The notes under the pieces were generated by a model. That model was not told the origin of the DNA. It did no database searches and saw only the letters and a program-made list of their open reading frames with translations. This document shows positions 44,247 through 53,883 of a DNA stretch of 64,000 bases, one piece after another (within the stretch, counting starts at the first letter, position 1; every line of letters begins with the position of its first letter). This stretch comes from Leptasterias polaris (Eukaryota > Echinodermata > Asteroidea > Forcipulatida > Asteriidae). The position numbers and the translations under genes are program-made. Location: assembly GCA_037783415.1 (NCBI GenBank), contig JAZGTN010000162.1:2542001-2606000 (forward strand), in the 5' to 3' direction.

Positions 44247-46004
44247 ATGAATAGAAGAGTGGCAATGTCAGCAGGGCCTATAAATTATTCGGGGATGGCT
44301 GGGCAAGATCTGTTCAATTTCCTAGAGAAGGAATACCAGAGGGTTACAGAAGAAATAGACACATTGTCCCATAGGCTTGGACAGTTTGTTGAAGGCAGAG
44401 ATCAGCCAAACATAACCACTGGGGGGCCAATAACAGTTGATGGGCCAATGTCCGTGCCAGGAGAGCAGGATATTAGAGATATGCCATTAGGAGAGAAGAC
44501 AATTGGCGTCGCTGGGGTTCAGACTAACCTCATGGATTCCGGAACACAAGAGAGACACAACTTGTGGAGGGACTCAGGGTTAGTTCTTTCAGGACTGCAG
44601 TCGCCTCCCAACATTTGGCAGGATACGACTCGTGAAGCTACACGGCTCGACAAATTCAAGACTCCGTTGATGTCGCATCAGCCGCTGCAATATGAGGAGA
44701 GACCAGTTGAGCGTCGACCACCCTATCAACTGCCGGCATACCAGAGTTGCATACCAGTTATCGGTGGGGAAGAGCCGAAAGGTCACTCAACAGCATACCA
44801 AATGACCCCAGAGTATGGGCCAACTGGACTTGTGGAGGACCAGGAAATTAAACGGAGAGGAGTAAAAGCCATGTCAAGAACGTCCTCAGGCTTATGTTAC
44901 ATGCCAAATATGGCAACTCAGATTGAAGTCCCTGCATCTTCAACCAAGTACAGCGATGGTGGAGGAGTTGAGGGGTGGCCGACCAGTGCATTTTTGCCGT
45001 CAGTTGATGAAAACAACAAACAGATAGGTGAGGATGTAACGAAACCAAAGGCAACCCCGAAGAAAAAGGAGGAGGTTGACAATTCCCAGAGATCACCGGA
45101 GGCAGTGGAAAAGGCAGCGGTGAAGGGGGAGAAACAGCCTGTATCGACCCATCGCAGAAACCAACGGCCATTGATAAAGCCCGACCGCTACGATGGAAAA
45201 GGGCCGTGGGAGTCCTACATAAAGCACTTCGAGCTGTGTGCTGGAATCAACGAGTGGGATGATGAGTCTAAATGCCAGTACTTGGCGGTTCTATTAACCG
45301 GTTCTGCACAACAGGTCTTGGGGAGTCTTCAAAAGGAAACACGGGATTACAAGAAGCTCACCAAGGCATTGCAGGCACGATTTGACCCTACAGGGCGTAA
45401 AGAACTTCACCGCGCCCAACTAAAAAACCGCCGGCAAAAGCCAGCAGAGAGTTTGATTGAACTGGCAGACGAGACGAGGCAACTCGTTGAAAAGGTGTAC
45501 AGTGACTTACCATTGGAAAGTAGAGACAGGATGGGCCGAGATCATTTTCTGGATGCGCTGAATGATGGGGAAATCAGGACCAGGGTAATACAGATGCGAA
45601 CCCAGACCCTTGACGAGGCAGTGGCTGCAGCCGTGGAGCTGGAGGCCTTATACAAGGCAGAGAAAGAGCGCCGCTCGTCAGATATAAAGAAGCTGAGGAG
45701 TGCTACTGTAGAGGTAGCAATGACAGCAAAAGCCATGCCCACTGACGTGGAAGGACAAGGTCTTTCCACACTACAAGAACAGCTTTCGCAGATCTTGGAA
45801 AAAATGCAAAGACTCGAAAAGCGTGTGGAGGACAGGAAGAAATTCCAAAAGAAAGGCACCCAGTGCTATAACTGTAAGGGGTGGGGGCACATCAAGCCAA
45901 ACTGCCCAGAGCTACAAAAGGGGGGAGATGGAAACACGCACTCAGGAGAAAATAGACCATCGGCAGGAGTGCGGAGCCCCATATCGAGTCAGGGAAACTG
46001 TTAG
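44247..46004 (+). CDS. Gypsy Gag (585 aa)
   Basis: The structural protein of the retrotransposon particle. It starts at the first ATG after the leader. Residues 1-300 are poorly conserved and polar. Residues about 311-470 are the retrotransposon capsid region (KPDRYDGKGPWESYIKHFEL; LLTGSAQQVLGSL; LTKALQARFDPTG; SLIELADETRQLVEKVY). A coiled coil rich in Lys/Glu follows, and a single CCHC zinc knuckle at about residues 540-553 (CYNCKGWGHIKPNC). The stop TAG is at 46002-46004, just behind the frameshift signal at 45992. The intact frame agrees with the recent insertion. Confidence 0.95.
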   Translation: MNRRVAMSAGPINYSGMAGQDLFNFLEKEYQRVTEEIDTLSHRLGQFVEGRDQPNITTGGPITVDGPMSVPGEQDIRDMPLGEKTIGVAGVQTNLMDSGTQERHNLWRDSGLVLSGLQSPPNIWQDTTREATRLDKFKTPLMSHQPLQYEERPVERRPPYQLPAYQSCIPVIGGEEPKGHSTAYQMTPEYGPTGLVEDQEIKRRGVKAMSRTSSGLCYMPNMATQIEVPASSTKYSDGGGVEGWPTSAFLPSVDENNKQIGEDVTKPKATPKKKEEVDNSQRSPEAVEKAAVKGEKQPVSTHRRNQRPLIKPDRYDGKGPWESYIKHFELCAGINEWDDESKCQYLAVLLTGSAQQVLGSLQKETRDYKKLTKALQARFDPTGRKELHRAQLKNRRQKPAESLIELADETRQLVEKVYSDLPLESRDRMGRDHFLDALNDGEIRTRVIQMRTQTLDEAVAAAVELEALYKAEKERRSSDIKKLRSATVEVAMTAKAMPTDVEGQGLSTLQEQLSQILEKMQRLEKRVEDRKKFQKKGTQCYNCKGWGHIKPNCPELQKGGDGNTHSGENRPSAGVRSPISSQGNC

Positions 46005-49000
46005 AAGCTGTTCCTGAGGCCCAGGGGACAGTGGGAGTAGGGGGGCCCAAAATAGATGTAACGACAGAGAATGTTGCTGTTGTAGTTGGGGAAGGGCTAC
46101 ACCTCGATGCAGTCATCAATGGCGTGAAGGTAGATGTACTGGTTGACACGGGGGCGACTGTGTCCTTATTGTCGGAGAAGATAGCCAAACAGTGGTCAAA
46201 CAAAGACAAAGAGTCGGTTACGAGAACTGATATAAAAATTCTACTTGCAGACAATAAAGCTTTAGCAGTGTCGGGGGAGGTAGTGGCAGAGATGCAGCTG
46301 GCTGGAGAGGAAGTACAACATAGGTTCATCGTAGCTTCAATTGGAAACGATGTCTTACTCGGACTTGACTTCTTGAGGAACGAGAAGTGTGTGATCGATG
46401 TCACACGGAAATGTCTTGAGTGGGGAGGGATGGTGCTGCCTCTATGGGAGACGGCAGAACGACAACCGAGTTGTCGTGTGACGGTTTCAAAGACAGTCAC
46501 GGTTCCCCCAAGGACAGAAATGCTTGTTCAGGGAAGTCTTGAAGGTAGTGATCTAAAAGTACCGTGGGGGTTAATAGAACCCACAATGTCTCTGACGGAG
46601 AGAAATTGCATCATGGTCGCACCTTCGGTGGTCAGAACTGACTCTAGTGTCGTCCCCTTGCGGCTCATGAACTGGAGAGATGAGCATGTCACCCTTCATC
46701 AGGGAACAACAACAGCGATATTCAGTGCGGTGGATTCAATAGGACCTGAGCTGGTTACATCTGACCCCCCTGCAGAGGTAGGAATGGAGACAGTCAGGAT
46801 GATATATGAAGGAGACGAAACCAAGGACTTCGAATTACCCAGTCACTTACAAGACTTATATGATAGATCATCAGGTACCCTCAATGACCAAGAGTGCGAG
46901 CAGCTAAAAGGACTTCTCCTCAAATACCGGGAACAATATTCCAGTGGGGAAGGTGACCTGGGGCGGACGGAGTTAGTCAGGCACAAAATAGAGACGGGGA
47001 ATGCAGTCCCAGTGAGGCAGAGACCCAGGCGCCTTCCACTTCACCAGAAGGAAGTCGCTGAAACAGAGATTAAGTCAATGCTGAGGAGAGGTGTTATTAA
47101 ACCCGCCACCGGACCCTGGGCGTCACCAATCGTACTAGTAAGGAAAAAAAATGGAAGGGTGCGTTTTTGCGTGGACTATAGAAGGCTGAATGAAATAACA
47201 CAAAAGGATGCCTACCCCATACCACGGATAGACGACACCATAGACACCCTTGCTGGTGCAAGGTTCTTCTCCACGTTGGACCTTGCATCAGGCTACTGGC
47301 AGGTGCCGATGGAGGAGGGCCACAAGGAGAAAACAGCATTTGCAACGCCTAGTGGGCTATATCAGTTTGAGGTTATGCCATTTGGGCTGTGCAATGCCCC
47401 GTCCACGTTCGAGCGTCTCATGGACCGGGTGTTGCGGGGTCTTCAGTGGCAGGTGTGCCTGGTGTATCTTGACGACATCATTGTGTATAGCAGCTCATTT
47501 GAAGAACATATGCAGCGCCTGGACCTTATCTTCAGACGAATAAAAGAGGCGGGATTAAAACTCCAGCCTAAGAAGTGCCACATATTTCAGGAAGAAGTAG
47601 CGTACCTTGGGCACATAGTCTCTTCGGAGGGGGTAAAGACGGATCCGGCTAAGGTTCGACAAGTGCGAGACTGGCCCACTCCAACCACGGCTCGGGATGT
47701 ACGCAGCTTCCTGGGACTCGCCTCATATTATCGTCGCTTTGTAGCGGGTTTTGCTGGATTGGCGAGGCCATTGCATAGGCTAACCGAAGCAGGGCGACTC
47801 TTCCACTGGACGGAAGAATGTCAGCAAGCATTTCAAGAGTTGAAGTCACGACTGATTTCTTCTCCAGTGCTGGCTTATCCATCTGCGACCTTAATGTTCG
47901 TATTAGATACCGATGCCAGTGACTATGGACTCGGGGCTGTATTGTCTCAGCAGCAGGAAGGCACCGAAAGAGTCATAGCATATGCAAGTAGGTCTCTATC
48001 AAAGGCCGAGAGGAACTATTGTGTCACCCGGAAAGAGATGCTTGCTGTGGTATACTTCATTAAGTACTTCAGACCGTACCTTTATGGACAGAAGTTCTTG
48101 TTAAGAACTGATCACGGGGCGCTGACATGGTTGTTTAGGTTTAAGGAACCTATGGGTCAAGTAGCTCGGTGGCTTCAGCTACTGGCAGAGTATGACTTTA
48201 CCATCCAGCACAGACCAGGCCGGCAGCATAACAACGCAGATGCGTTGTCCAGGATGCCGTGTAGCCAGTGCCAGTACCCCGCAGGAGAGTGGAGTGCCCA
48301 ACCGGATTATGGAGAACAACACCAGGGGTCGAGCTTGGAGCACTCTAAGGAGTCAGACAAACTTGGACAGGTGGAGAAGAAAACGGAGACGTGTGATCAG
48401 GTGTTCTCTCAGGGCAGCATCGCCACATGTACTGCCAGTACCAACAGCAGAGGTACCACAACGACACTCCCCAACTGGTTAGATGGAATGTCTAGATTGG
48501 AACTACGACAAAAACAGCTAGAGGAGCCAGTGTTACACACAGTAGTTACTTGGTTAGAGAGCAGGGAAACGAGGCCAGCCTGGAGAGACATTTCATCTGA
48601 AGGTCCGTGGCTCAAAACACTGTGGGGGGCCTGGAAGCAGCTATCCATAAAAGAAGGGGTGTTGTACCGTAGATGGGAGGACGACACTGGACAGAATATC
48701 CGCTATTTGCTGATAGTACCTCGGGCAATGCAAGGAGAGATCCTGAGTCAGCTACATAATTCTCCCACAGGGGGGCACCTGGGTATGAAGAAACTGTTGG
48801 AGAGGGCTAAGCAACGCTTCTATTGGCAGGGGATGCGAACTTCTGTGAAGAATTGGGTCAGAAGATGCCTTGAGTGCGCAAGGCAAAAGATGCCTACCAA
48901 AACGAAAAGAGCCCCCTTGCAACAGCAAATTTCAGGAATCCCGTTTGAAAGGGTGGCGATTGACATTACCGGTCCATTTCCGGAAACTGACAATGGAAAT

Positions 49001-50137
49001 CGATACATCGTTGTTGTGTCAGACTACTTCACTAAGTGGACCGAAGCATACTCCGTGGCTACTATTACAGCGGATGTAGTGGCCAGTGTACTCGTGAATG
49101 AGTTTATTAGTAGATTTGGGGTACCACGACTCTTGCACAGTGACCAAGGAAGACAGTTCGAGAGTGATCTTTTTAAACAGATGTGCGCTCTCCTTGGGAT
49201 AGACAAAACGAGAACCACCCCCTACCATCCACAGAGTGATGGGCAGGTGGAGAGGTTTAATCGGACCTTGAAGGTAATGCTGGCGTCATATGTAGCTGAA
49301 AACCAAAAAGATTGGGACTTACATGTGCCACATGTAATGATGGCATATCGTGCATCACCACAGGAAAGCACTGGTATGACACCAAATATGCTGATGTTCG
49401 GGCGAGAGGTGCAACTTCCAGTTGACTTAATATGTGGTACTCAGCAGCCTGGAGAACGAAAGGGAGTGCCCGAATATGTTCTTGATTTGGAAAGAAGAAT
49501 TGAAGTGGCACATGAGACAACCCGAAAACACCTCAAGAAGGCGGCTTCTTATCAACGTCGTCATTATGATCATAAGGTGACTAAGGAGACGTATGAAGTG
49601 GGAGGGGTCGTCATGATGAGAGTCAATGCTCGACGGGTGGGGGTGTCCCCAAAGCTGCAGCCTAAGTATGACGGGCCATATCTCATTACAAAGACTCTCA
49701 GTGATGTAGTGGTGAGAATCCAGAAGGGCCCCCGTCATAAGCCAAAGGTAGTCCACACCAACTTATTAAAACCCTTCCCTGGGGAGGTCGATCGGTCTTG
49801 GCTCCAGACTGATGTTCTGGGATGTACAGATGAAGGCATAGAACCACATCCACCGGACGTTGCAGGTGGAAACGGGAACGCAGGGGGAACCCCTGACAGG
49901 CGTAGCGAGTATGCACCTACTACTCCAGATGCCAACGAAGATCCAGGGAATGGGCCAAAACCGGCAGGGGACTCGACTCCAAGTCAGCAAGAAGATGAGG
50001 ATCGTCATGAGTCCGATCCTTTCGAATTAGAACATGGAGCAGACGCAGTTGGAAACGGCGACGCAACCGCAAGCGATCCGCCACCCCTTAGGCGCAACCG
50101 AAAACCCCCAGACAAATATGGTGAGTGGTGTGTCTAA
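45956..50137 (+). CDS. Gypsy Pol (protease, RT, RNase H, integrase), expressed by -1 frameshift
   Basis: The frame is open from 45956 and has no suitable ATG at its start, so it is probably made as Gag-Pol. Counting from the Val codon at 46031, retropepsin has VDTGATVSLL (D39) and LLGLDFL; RT has FCVDYRRLN, FSTLDLASGYWQ, MPFGLCNAPSTF and YLDD (479-482); RNase H has LDTDASDYGLGAVL (626) and TDHGAL; integrase has the HHCC finger (H909; CLEC), catalytic D978, D1038 and E1074 with the usual 35-residue D-E spacing, and a GPY/F module (YDGPY, 1215). All catalytic residues are present and there is no chromodomain. The last 100 residues are polar. It overlaps ORF3. Confidence 0.97.
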   Translation, partial: TIGRSAEPHIESGKLLEAVPEAQGTVGVGGPKIDVTTENVAVVVGEGLHLDAVINGVKVDVLVDTGATVSLLSEKIAKQWSNKDKESVTRTDIKILLADNKALAVSGEVVAEMQLAGEEVQHRFIVASIGNDVLLGLDFLRNEKCVIDVTRKCLEWGGMVLPLWETAERQPSCRVTVSKTVTVPPRTEMLVQGSLEGSDLKVPWGLIEPTMSLTERNCIMVAPSVVRTDSSVVPLRLMNWRDEHVTLHQGTTTAIFSAVDSIGPELVTSDPPAEVGMETVRMIYEGDETKDFELPSHLQDLYDRSSGTLNDQECEQLKGLLLKYREQYSSGEGDLGRTELVRHKIETGNAVPVRQRPRRLPLHQKEVAETEIKSMLRRGVIKPATGPWASPIVLVRKKNGRVRFCVDYRRLNEITQKDAYPIPRIDDTIDTLAGARFFSTLDLASGYWQVPMEEGHKEKTAFATPSGLYQFEVMPFGLCNAPSTFERLMDRVLRGLQWQVCLVYLDDIIVYSSSFEEHMQRLDLIFRRIKEAGLKLQPKKCHIFQEEVAYLGHIVSSEGVKTDPAKVRQVRDWPTPTTARDVRSFLGLASYYRRFVAGFAGLARPLHRLTEAGRLFHWTEECQQAFQELKSRLISSPVLAYPSATLMFVLDTDASDYGLGAVLSQQQEGTERVIAYASRSLSKAERNYCVTRKEMLAVVYFIKYFRPYLYGQKFLLRTDHGALTWLFRFKEPMGQVARWLQLLAEYDFTIQHRPGRQHNNADALSRMPCSQCQYPAGEWSAQPDYGEQHQGSSLEHSKESDKLGQVEKKTETCDQVFSQGSIATCTASTNSRGTTTTLPNWLDGMSRLELRQKQLEEPVLHTVVTWLESRETRPAWRDISSEGPWLKTLWGAWKQLSIKEGVLYRRWEDDTGQNIRYLLIVPRAMQGEILSQLHNSPTGGHLGMKKLLERAKQRFYWQGMRTSVKNWVRRCLECARQKMPTKTKRAPLQQQISGIPFERVAIDITGPFPETDNGNRYIVVVSDYFTKWTEAYSVATITADVVASVLVNEFISRFGVPRLLHSDQGRQFESDLFKQMCALLGIDKTRTTPYHPQSDGQVERFNRTLKVMLASYVAENQKDWDLHVPHVMMAYRASPQESTGMTPNMLMFGREVQLPVDLICGTQQPGERKGVPEYVLDLERRIEVAHETTRKHLKKAASYQRRHYDHKVTKETYEVGGVVMMRVNARRVGVSPKLQPKYDGPYLITKTLSDVVVRIQKGPRHKPKVVHTNLLKPFPGEVDRSWLQTDVLGCTDEGIEPHPPDVAGGNGNAGGTPDRRSEYAPTTPDANEDPGNGPKPAGDSTPSQQEDEDRHESDPFELEHGADAVGNGDATASDPPPLRRNRKPPDKYGEWCV
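45992..45998 (+). promoter_or_regulatory. -1 ribosomal frameshift heptamer G GGA AAC
   Basis: In the Gag frame the heptamer reads G|GGA|AAC, the X XXY YYZ form known from -1 frameshift sites (the same heptamer is used for gag-pro in Mason-Pfizer monkey virus). It lies one codon (TGT) before the Gag stop and inside the 46-base overlap with the Pol frame, which is open from 45956. Slipping back one base gives CTG as the first Pol codon. Confidence 0.85.
46008..46047 (+). promoter_or_regulatory. Possible frameshift-stimulating pseudoknot
   Basis: Nine bases behind the heptamer, CTGTTCC (46008-46014) pairs with GGGACAG (46025-46031). The loop GGCCC (46018-46022) can pair with GGGCC (46043-46047). 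This gives an H-type pseudoknot with loops of 3, 2 and 11 nt, a geometry typical of frameshift stimulators. It is a prediction from hand pairing. Confidence 0.55.
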
Positions 50138-50768
50138 CAGATTTCCTTTTGCTTTGGTCATTTTTGCATGCAGGCCGAAGGAGGTCCGCAACCGAAGCCG
50201 GTCACCTAGACGGAAGAGCCCTCCCCATGGAAGGTACACCTGCCTGGAATGTTCTAGGGAGTTTAGCTCACCATCAAACCTCAAGCGACATGTCGACGAG
50301 CAACATGGGATGCAGCAGGTGACGGAACGGCTGCGGTGCCCCCACCAGCACTGTGGGCACTCATTTGTCCGTAAGCATGATCTAGACAGACACTGGAAAT
50401 CTCATGAGGAAGGGCAAGGTACATCAAGAGGTTCAGCAGGTAGGTCAATGACCGTGGCCTCCACTCCAGAGCTGCCCCGCACTCCGGGAAGGGGGATGGA
50501 CCTCCTCAGTCTGCATCCGGGAAGTGCTGAAAGGAGAGCTATGCTATCAGCCCTATCACCACCCCCAGTGAGACGAAGCATTGAGATGCCATTGGTTATG
50601 GACGAGCCCCAATCGACGCCAACTCTACCAACGATCTGCAAGGAGGCTGCGACCCAGACAGACGGCCGACATATGCACCGTCTTGCCGAGCGAACCATCC
50701 AAGAGCTCCTTGATGGGGAAGGGAGAGTGACGGCGCGAGTCGTCAAAGAACGGTTCTTCTCCGAGTAA
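50034..50768 (+). CDS. Gypsy ORF3: protein with two C2H2 zinc fingers
   Basis: The frame has ATGs at 50034 and 50118, both with A at -3 and G at +4. The second overlaps the Pol stop by only 20 bases and is the simpler start. Two fingers are clear: C-x2-C-x12-H-x4-H (YTCLECSREFSSPSNLKRHV) and C-x4-C-x12-H-x3-H (CPHQHCGHSFVRKHDLDRHW). They are preceded by a basic stretch (RNRSRSPRRK) that could be a nuclear signal. The C-terminal part is Ser/Pro-rich and ends with a helix AERTIQELLDGEGRVTARVV. There is no signal peptide or membrane span, so it is not an envelope protein. Its role is unknown; DNA or RNA binding, targeting or regulation are possible. Confidence 0.88.
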   Translation: MEQTQLETATQPQAIRHPLGATENPQTNMVSGVSNRFPFALVIFACRPKEVRNRSRSPRRKSPPHGRYTCLECSREFSSPSNLKRHVDEQHGMQQVTERLRCPHQHCGHSFVRKHDLDRHWKSHEEGQGTSRGSAGRSMTVASTPELPRTPGRGMDLLSLHPGSAERRAMLSALSPPPVRRSIEMPLVMDEPQSTPTLPTICKEAATQTDGRHMHRLAERTIQELLDGEGRVTARVVKERFFSE

Positions 50769-51210
50769 GCCGAGTTGTCGATCCGATCGCGTCATATTGG
50801 TAGTTTTAGGGCTGTAGGTTTTATAAGTTTTCTTGCAAGTTTTGAAGTTAGATAAAAGTTGTTGCCTAAAGAGTTCGTTTGTTGTTATTTAAAGAAGTAA
50901 AGGTTACTCAGGATTTAACTGTTTTATATTGTTATTCAAGGAGTTGGAGCCGTTTCATTGACTAAAAGTCGAAAAACAGTCGGAATGGCATTGGTACATT
51001 TGTGAGGATAAAACAGAGTCAGTTTTCACTAATTAAAATTGTTGTTTAATTAAGTATCGCTCTCAAAGTTATAAGTTGTTTTGCTAATTGGTTTCAACGG
51101 GAAGTGGAATTTTATTTAAATTATAAATTACTTTTGTAAATCTGAAATCAGGGTCGCTTGTGTAAAACATTCGGGGTTAAAAGTGGAGATGTGAGGACAC
51201 ATCCTCTTAT
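50769..51210 (+). other. Gypsy 3' untranslated region
   Basis: AT-rich, with no ORF of note. It leads to the polypurine tract. Confidence 0.7.
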
Positions 51211-51222
51211 AGGAGGGGGTAG
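51211..51222 (+). other. Gypsy polypurine tract
   Basis: AGGAGGGGGTAG ends directly at the 3' LTR, the position of the plus-strand primer. Confidence 0.85.
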
Positions 51223-51676
51223 TGTAACGGGCAAGGACGCTGGTGGCGGGCTTGCGGGACACAGAGTTCATCCAGAGTTCGATGAGTCACCGGCTTCCGG
51301 ACTTGCCTGGGGATCCAGGCATCGCGCGTCCTTCCGGTCGGCGCACGATGCCTGCGTTCCCGATCTCCCACACTCTCCCTCGCGGGTCAGTGTTCTGTGA
51401 GGATTCCTAAACGTAGGTTCAGTAAAATACACCAGCGACCTGAAAGATTGTGACTGTTAATTCCCGTACCGAACTATGTAAGTTGAATCCTTTTACAATA
51501 TAAGAAGAGAACAAGGAGTTACAAAAGAGTGAATTGAACCATAATACTGTGTCCGGGTCTATTTATTTGATTGTTGGTTGTCCTGTTCCGTCCTTGCCAT
51601 AGGTGGATAATTGTAGTCTTAATTCTTGCCAACATCCAGAAGAAAGTCCTTAGACCGCGAAACAAAGCGCGTTACA
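51223..51676 (+). repeat. 3' LTR of the gypsy element
   Basis: 454 bp, identical to the 5' LTR except A at 51565. Confidence 0.97.
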
Positions 51677-51899
51677 ATATTGTAAACGTGTTGTGTGTGT
51701 GTAGCCAGCCTCGTGTTGCGCTGACCTTTTGCCCTTTAGCTGTACATTTTACTGTGTGCATTTGTATACATGTGCTATTTTGTATTCGATGTGCTGTGTT
51801 GCATTGAAGAATTAAAATCAGTACAGGAGATCATTATTATATTTAACACGTCATCATATAAAATTTGTACGGAGCCCGGGAGGTGACATGCCAATAATT

Positions 51900-52190
51900 T
51901 TTTTTTCGTTTTCTCGCGGAAATAATTATCAGAATTTCGTTTTCCCGCGAAAATAATTTTCCGAGTTTCTTTTTCCCGTGGAAATAATTTTCAGAATTTC
52001 GTTTTCCCGGGGAAATATTTTTCAGAATTTCGTTTTCCCGTGGAAATAATTATCAGAATTTCGTTTTCCCGCGAAAATAATTTTCCGAGTTTCGTTTTCC
52101 CGTGGAAATAATTTTCAGAATTTCGTTTTCCCGCGAAAATAATTTTCAGAATTTCGTTTTCCCGTGGAAATAATTTTCAGAATTACGTGC
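51900..52190. repeat. 30-bp array, left foldback arm, about 10 units
   Basis: Units of the form AATTTCGTTTTCCCGTGGAA plus ATAATTTTCAG, about 10 copies. Variants alternate between GTGGAAATAATT and GCGAAAATAATT. Confidence 0.93.
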
Positions 52191-52689
52191 GTCCTTTTTT
52201 CCAAGCACGGAGTATTGACGTGGGCCGGCCCCCACGGGGAACGAGATTGTGGAAACGAGTTGATTTGCACATGGTGGACAGCACCGCTTGGTGGCGGCAG
52301 ACTTATCGGGTAGTTTCACAGGGGGCGCACCACTCTAAATAATTTCCCATAGGATCCAATGCTAAATGCTATATTCAAAACTACTCAAAAATTGTGTAAG
52401 TCTCTCAGCCTCTTGAAACCCAATCAGACATATTTTCGGACAACTAAACTTCAGAATTCTTTCCCATTTTTGGCAAGTCAGTCGTTTTGAATTTTATCTA
52501 GCGACCCCAGAAAATGAACTTTTTCCCAAACCGACTTTCGTGAAGCAATCCTCCATTTTGCCATGTAATAGGGCCAACTTAAACGCCTAAAAATAGTCAC
52601 CCCAAAAGTTCAAACGCAAAACCCCCAGGTTGTGATAGATTCTTATAATTAAACTATCTATTAATTGCATGACCCCTAAAACGTTAATG

Positions 52690-53874
52690 AGCTTGGCGCA
52701 CGAATATTTGTCCCTTTTAGTATGGTGCACCCACAGGGGTACATCCTGACGGTTGATCTCCATAGATAGGTTGCAGTATGGCGTAAGTCGGCCATCTTTA
52801 CGTGCAATTTGGAACACACAGTCATGCGTTACGCGTGAGACCGGCGTGCAGCACGCGCACATTTCACAAAACTCATTGCAGGATTGGTTAGTGAATGACG
52901 CGGCTGCGTTTACAATTTGAGCGCTTGACGCGCCTGCAAGCCAAAATGCGATTTGCCCGTAAAGATGGCGTCTACTGGGAACTATCAATTGATCTCCCCA
53001 TCATCGCGCGTCTGTGTTTAAACCTGCTTATAGTAGTTGCATGTACTCAGGCGTGGATTTACAAAAGGGTTTCCTAAAAAGTTAAATAAGCATCCTTTGT
53101 CCCAGAGTGTTTAGTTTGTTTCAACAAAAACTATGATTTGTGTGTTAATTATGAAAGCTAAAACTAATTGATTGTTTTTGTTGGTCAGATTTTTTCATTG
53201 ATCTAATTTTTAAAAAATTCTTTGTTTTCAGATTTTTTTTCTTTTTCGCCTGACGTGTTTTCTCGATCCGATAGAAGCGAGACTTGCTTCTATAGACCCA
53301 TTGCATATGGCGTCATCATCTACACGCGCGTCATTTTGGGGGTCAAAACGTGCACAAAAGAATGGTACACGTGTTTACAAGCGCATTGTGCGTAAACACG
53401 TGATACCATCCTTTTGTGCACGTTTTTACAAAAAACAATCCCATTGCACAACGCGCAGCGCGCATACACGCGCGTCTCCTATCTGCCATTTTTGGAGTCA
53501 AAACGTGCACAAAAGGAATGGACTCAACCTCGTTCCCAGGGGTGTACGATCTCGCCGCACCATGTTGTTTTCCTTCCCAGAATGCATCGCTCGATCATAT
53601 CCCCCTGGAAGTGTGACTTTGAAATATCCAAATATAAGGGATATTTTAATTAGTCCTGTGGTTGATCCATTCTGTGTAAGAGACTACGCAGAGCGCGCTG
53701 TCAAAGGACGCACAAGTCATAGAGCAACTGACCCCCTCCCATTCTTTTTCAATCTTGTGATACATTTAACTGTATGCAGTTCAGGGTGCCCATATAAAAA
53801 CATGATTCATTTGAAATGTATTGCGTCGAAATACGTGCATTTTTACACGCGCGTACTAAGCGCCCGACAAGTGC
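52690..53874. other. Foldback interior, no firm gene
   Basis: A 232-codon ORF (53301-53999) is crossed by three other open frames. It contains decayed tandem blocks (ACGTGCACAAAAGAATGG) and no known domain, so I do not accept it as a gene. Blocks with CCATGGGCAGCGCGCC and GTCAACGCTGATTGGTTCAC occur here, near 54650-54740 and at 22130-22200 as decayed dispersed repeats. Confidence 0.45.
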
Positions 53875-53883
53875 CGCCTAGGG

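Larger units (their letters stand above)
43243..51676 (+). mobile_element. Complete, very young Ty3/gypsy retrotransposon (8434 bp)
   Basis: Two 454-bp LTRs (43243-43696 and 51223-51676) differ at one position (G at 43585, A at 51565). The termini are TGTAAC..GTTACA, and ATAT flanks both ends (43239-43242, 51677-51680) as a 4-bp target duplication. In order it has a primer-binding site, a repeated leader, Gag, Pol (protease-RT-RNase H-integrase, the Ty3/gypsy order), a zinc-finger ORF, a polypurine tract and the 3' LTR. All frames are intact. It is inserted in the remains of a BEL/Pao element. Confidence 0.97.

Noticed and set aside
46031..46033. GTG as start codon of the gypsy Pol
   Set aside because: The Pol frame is open further upstream to 45956 and overlaps Gag with a slippery heptamer in the right phase; GTG initiation is not expected in an animal.
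50121..50173. 53-nt intron that would fuse Pol to the zinc-finger ORF
   Set aside because: The phases do not match: Pol supplies one base, but the finger frame needs two. It is kept only as a possible alternative Pol end.
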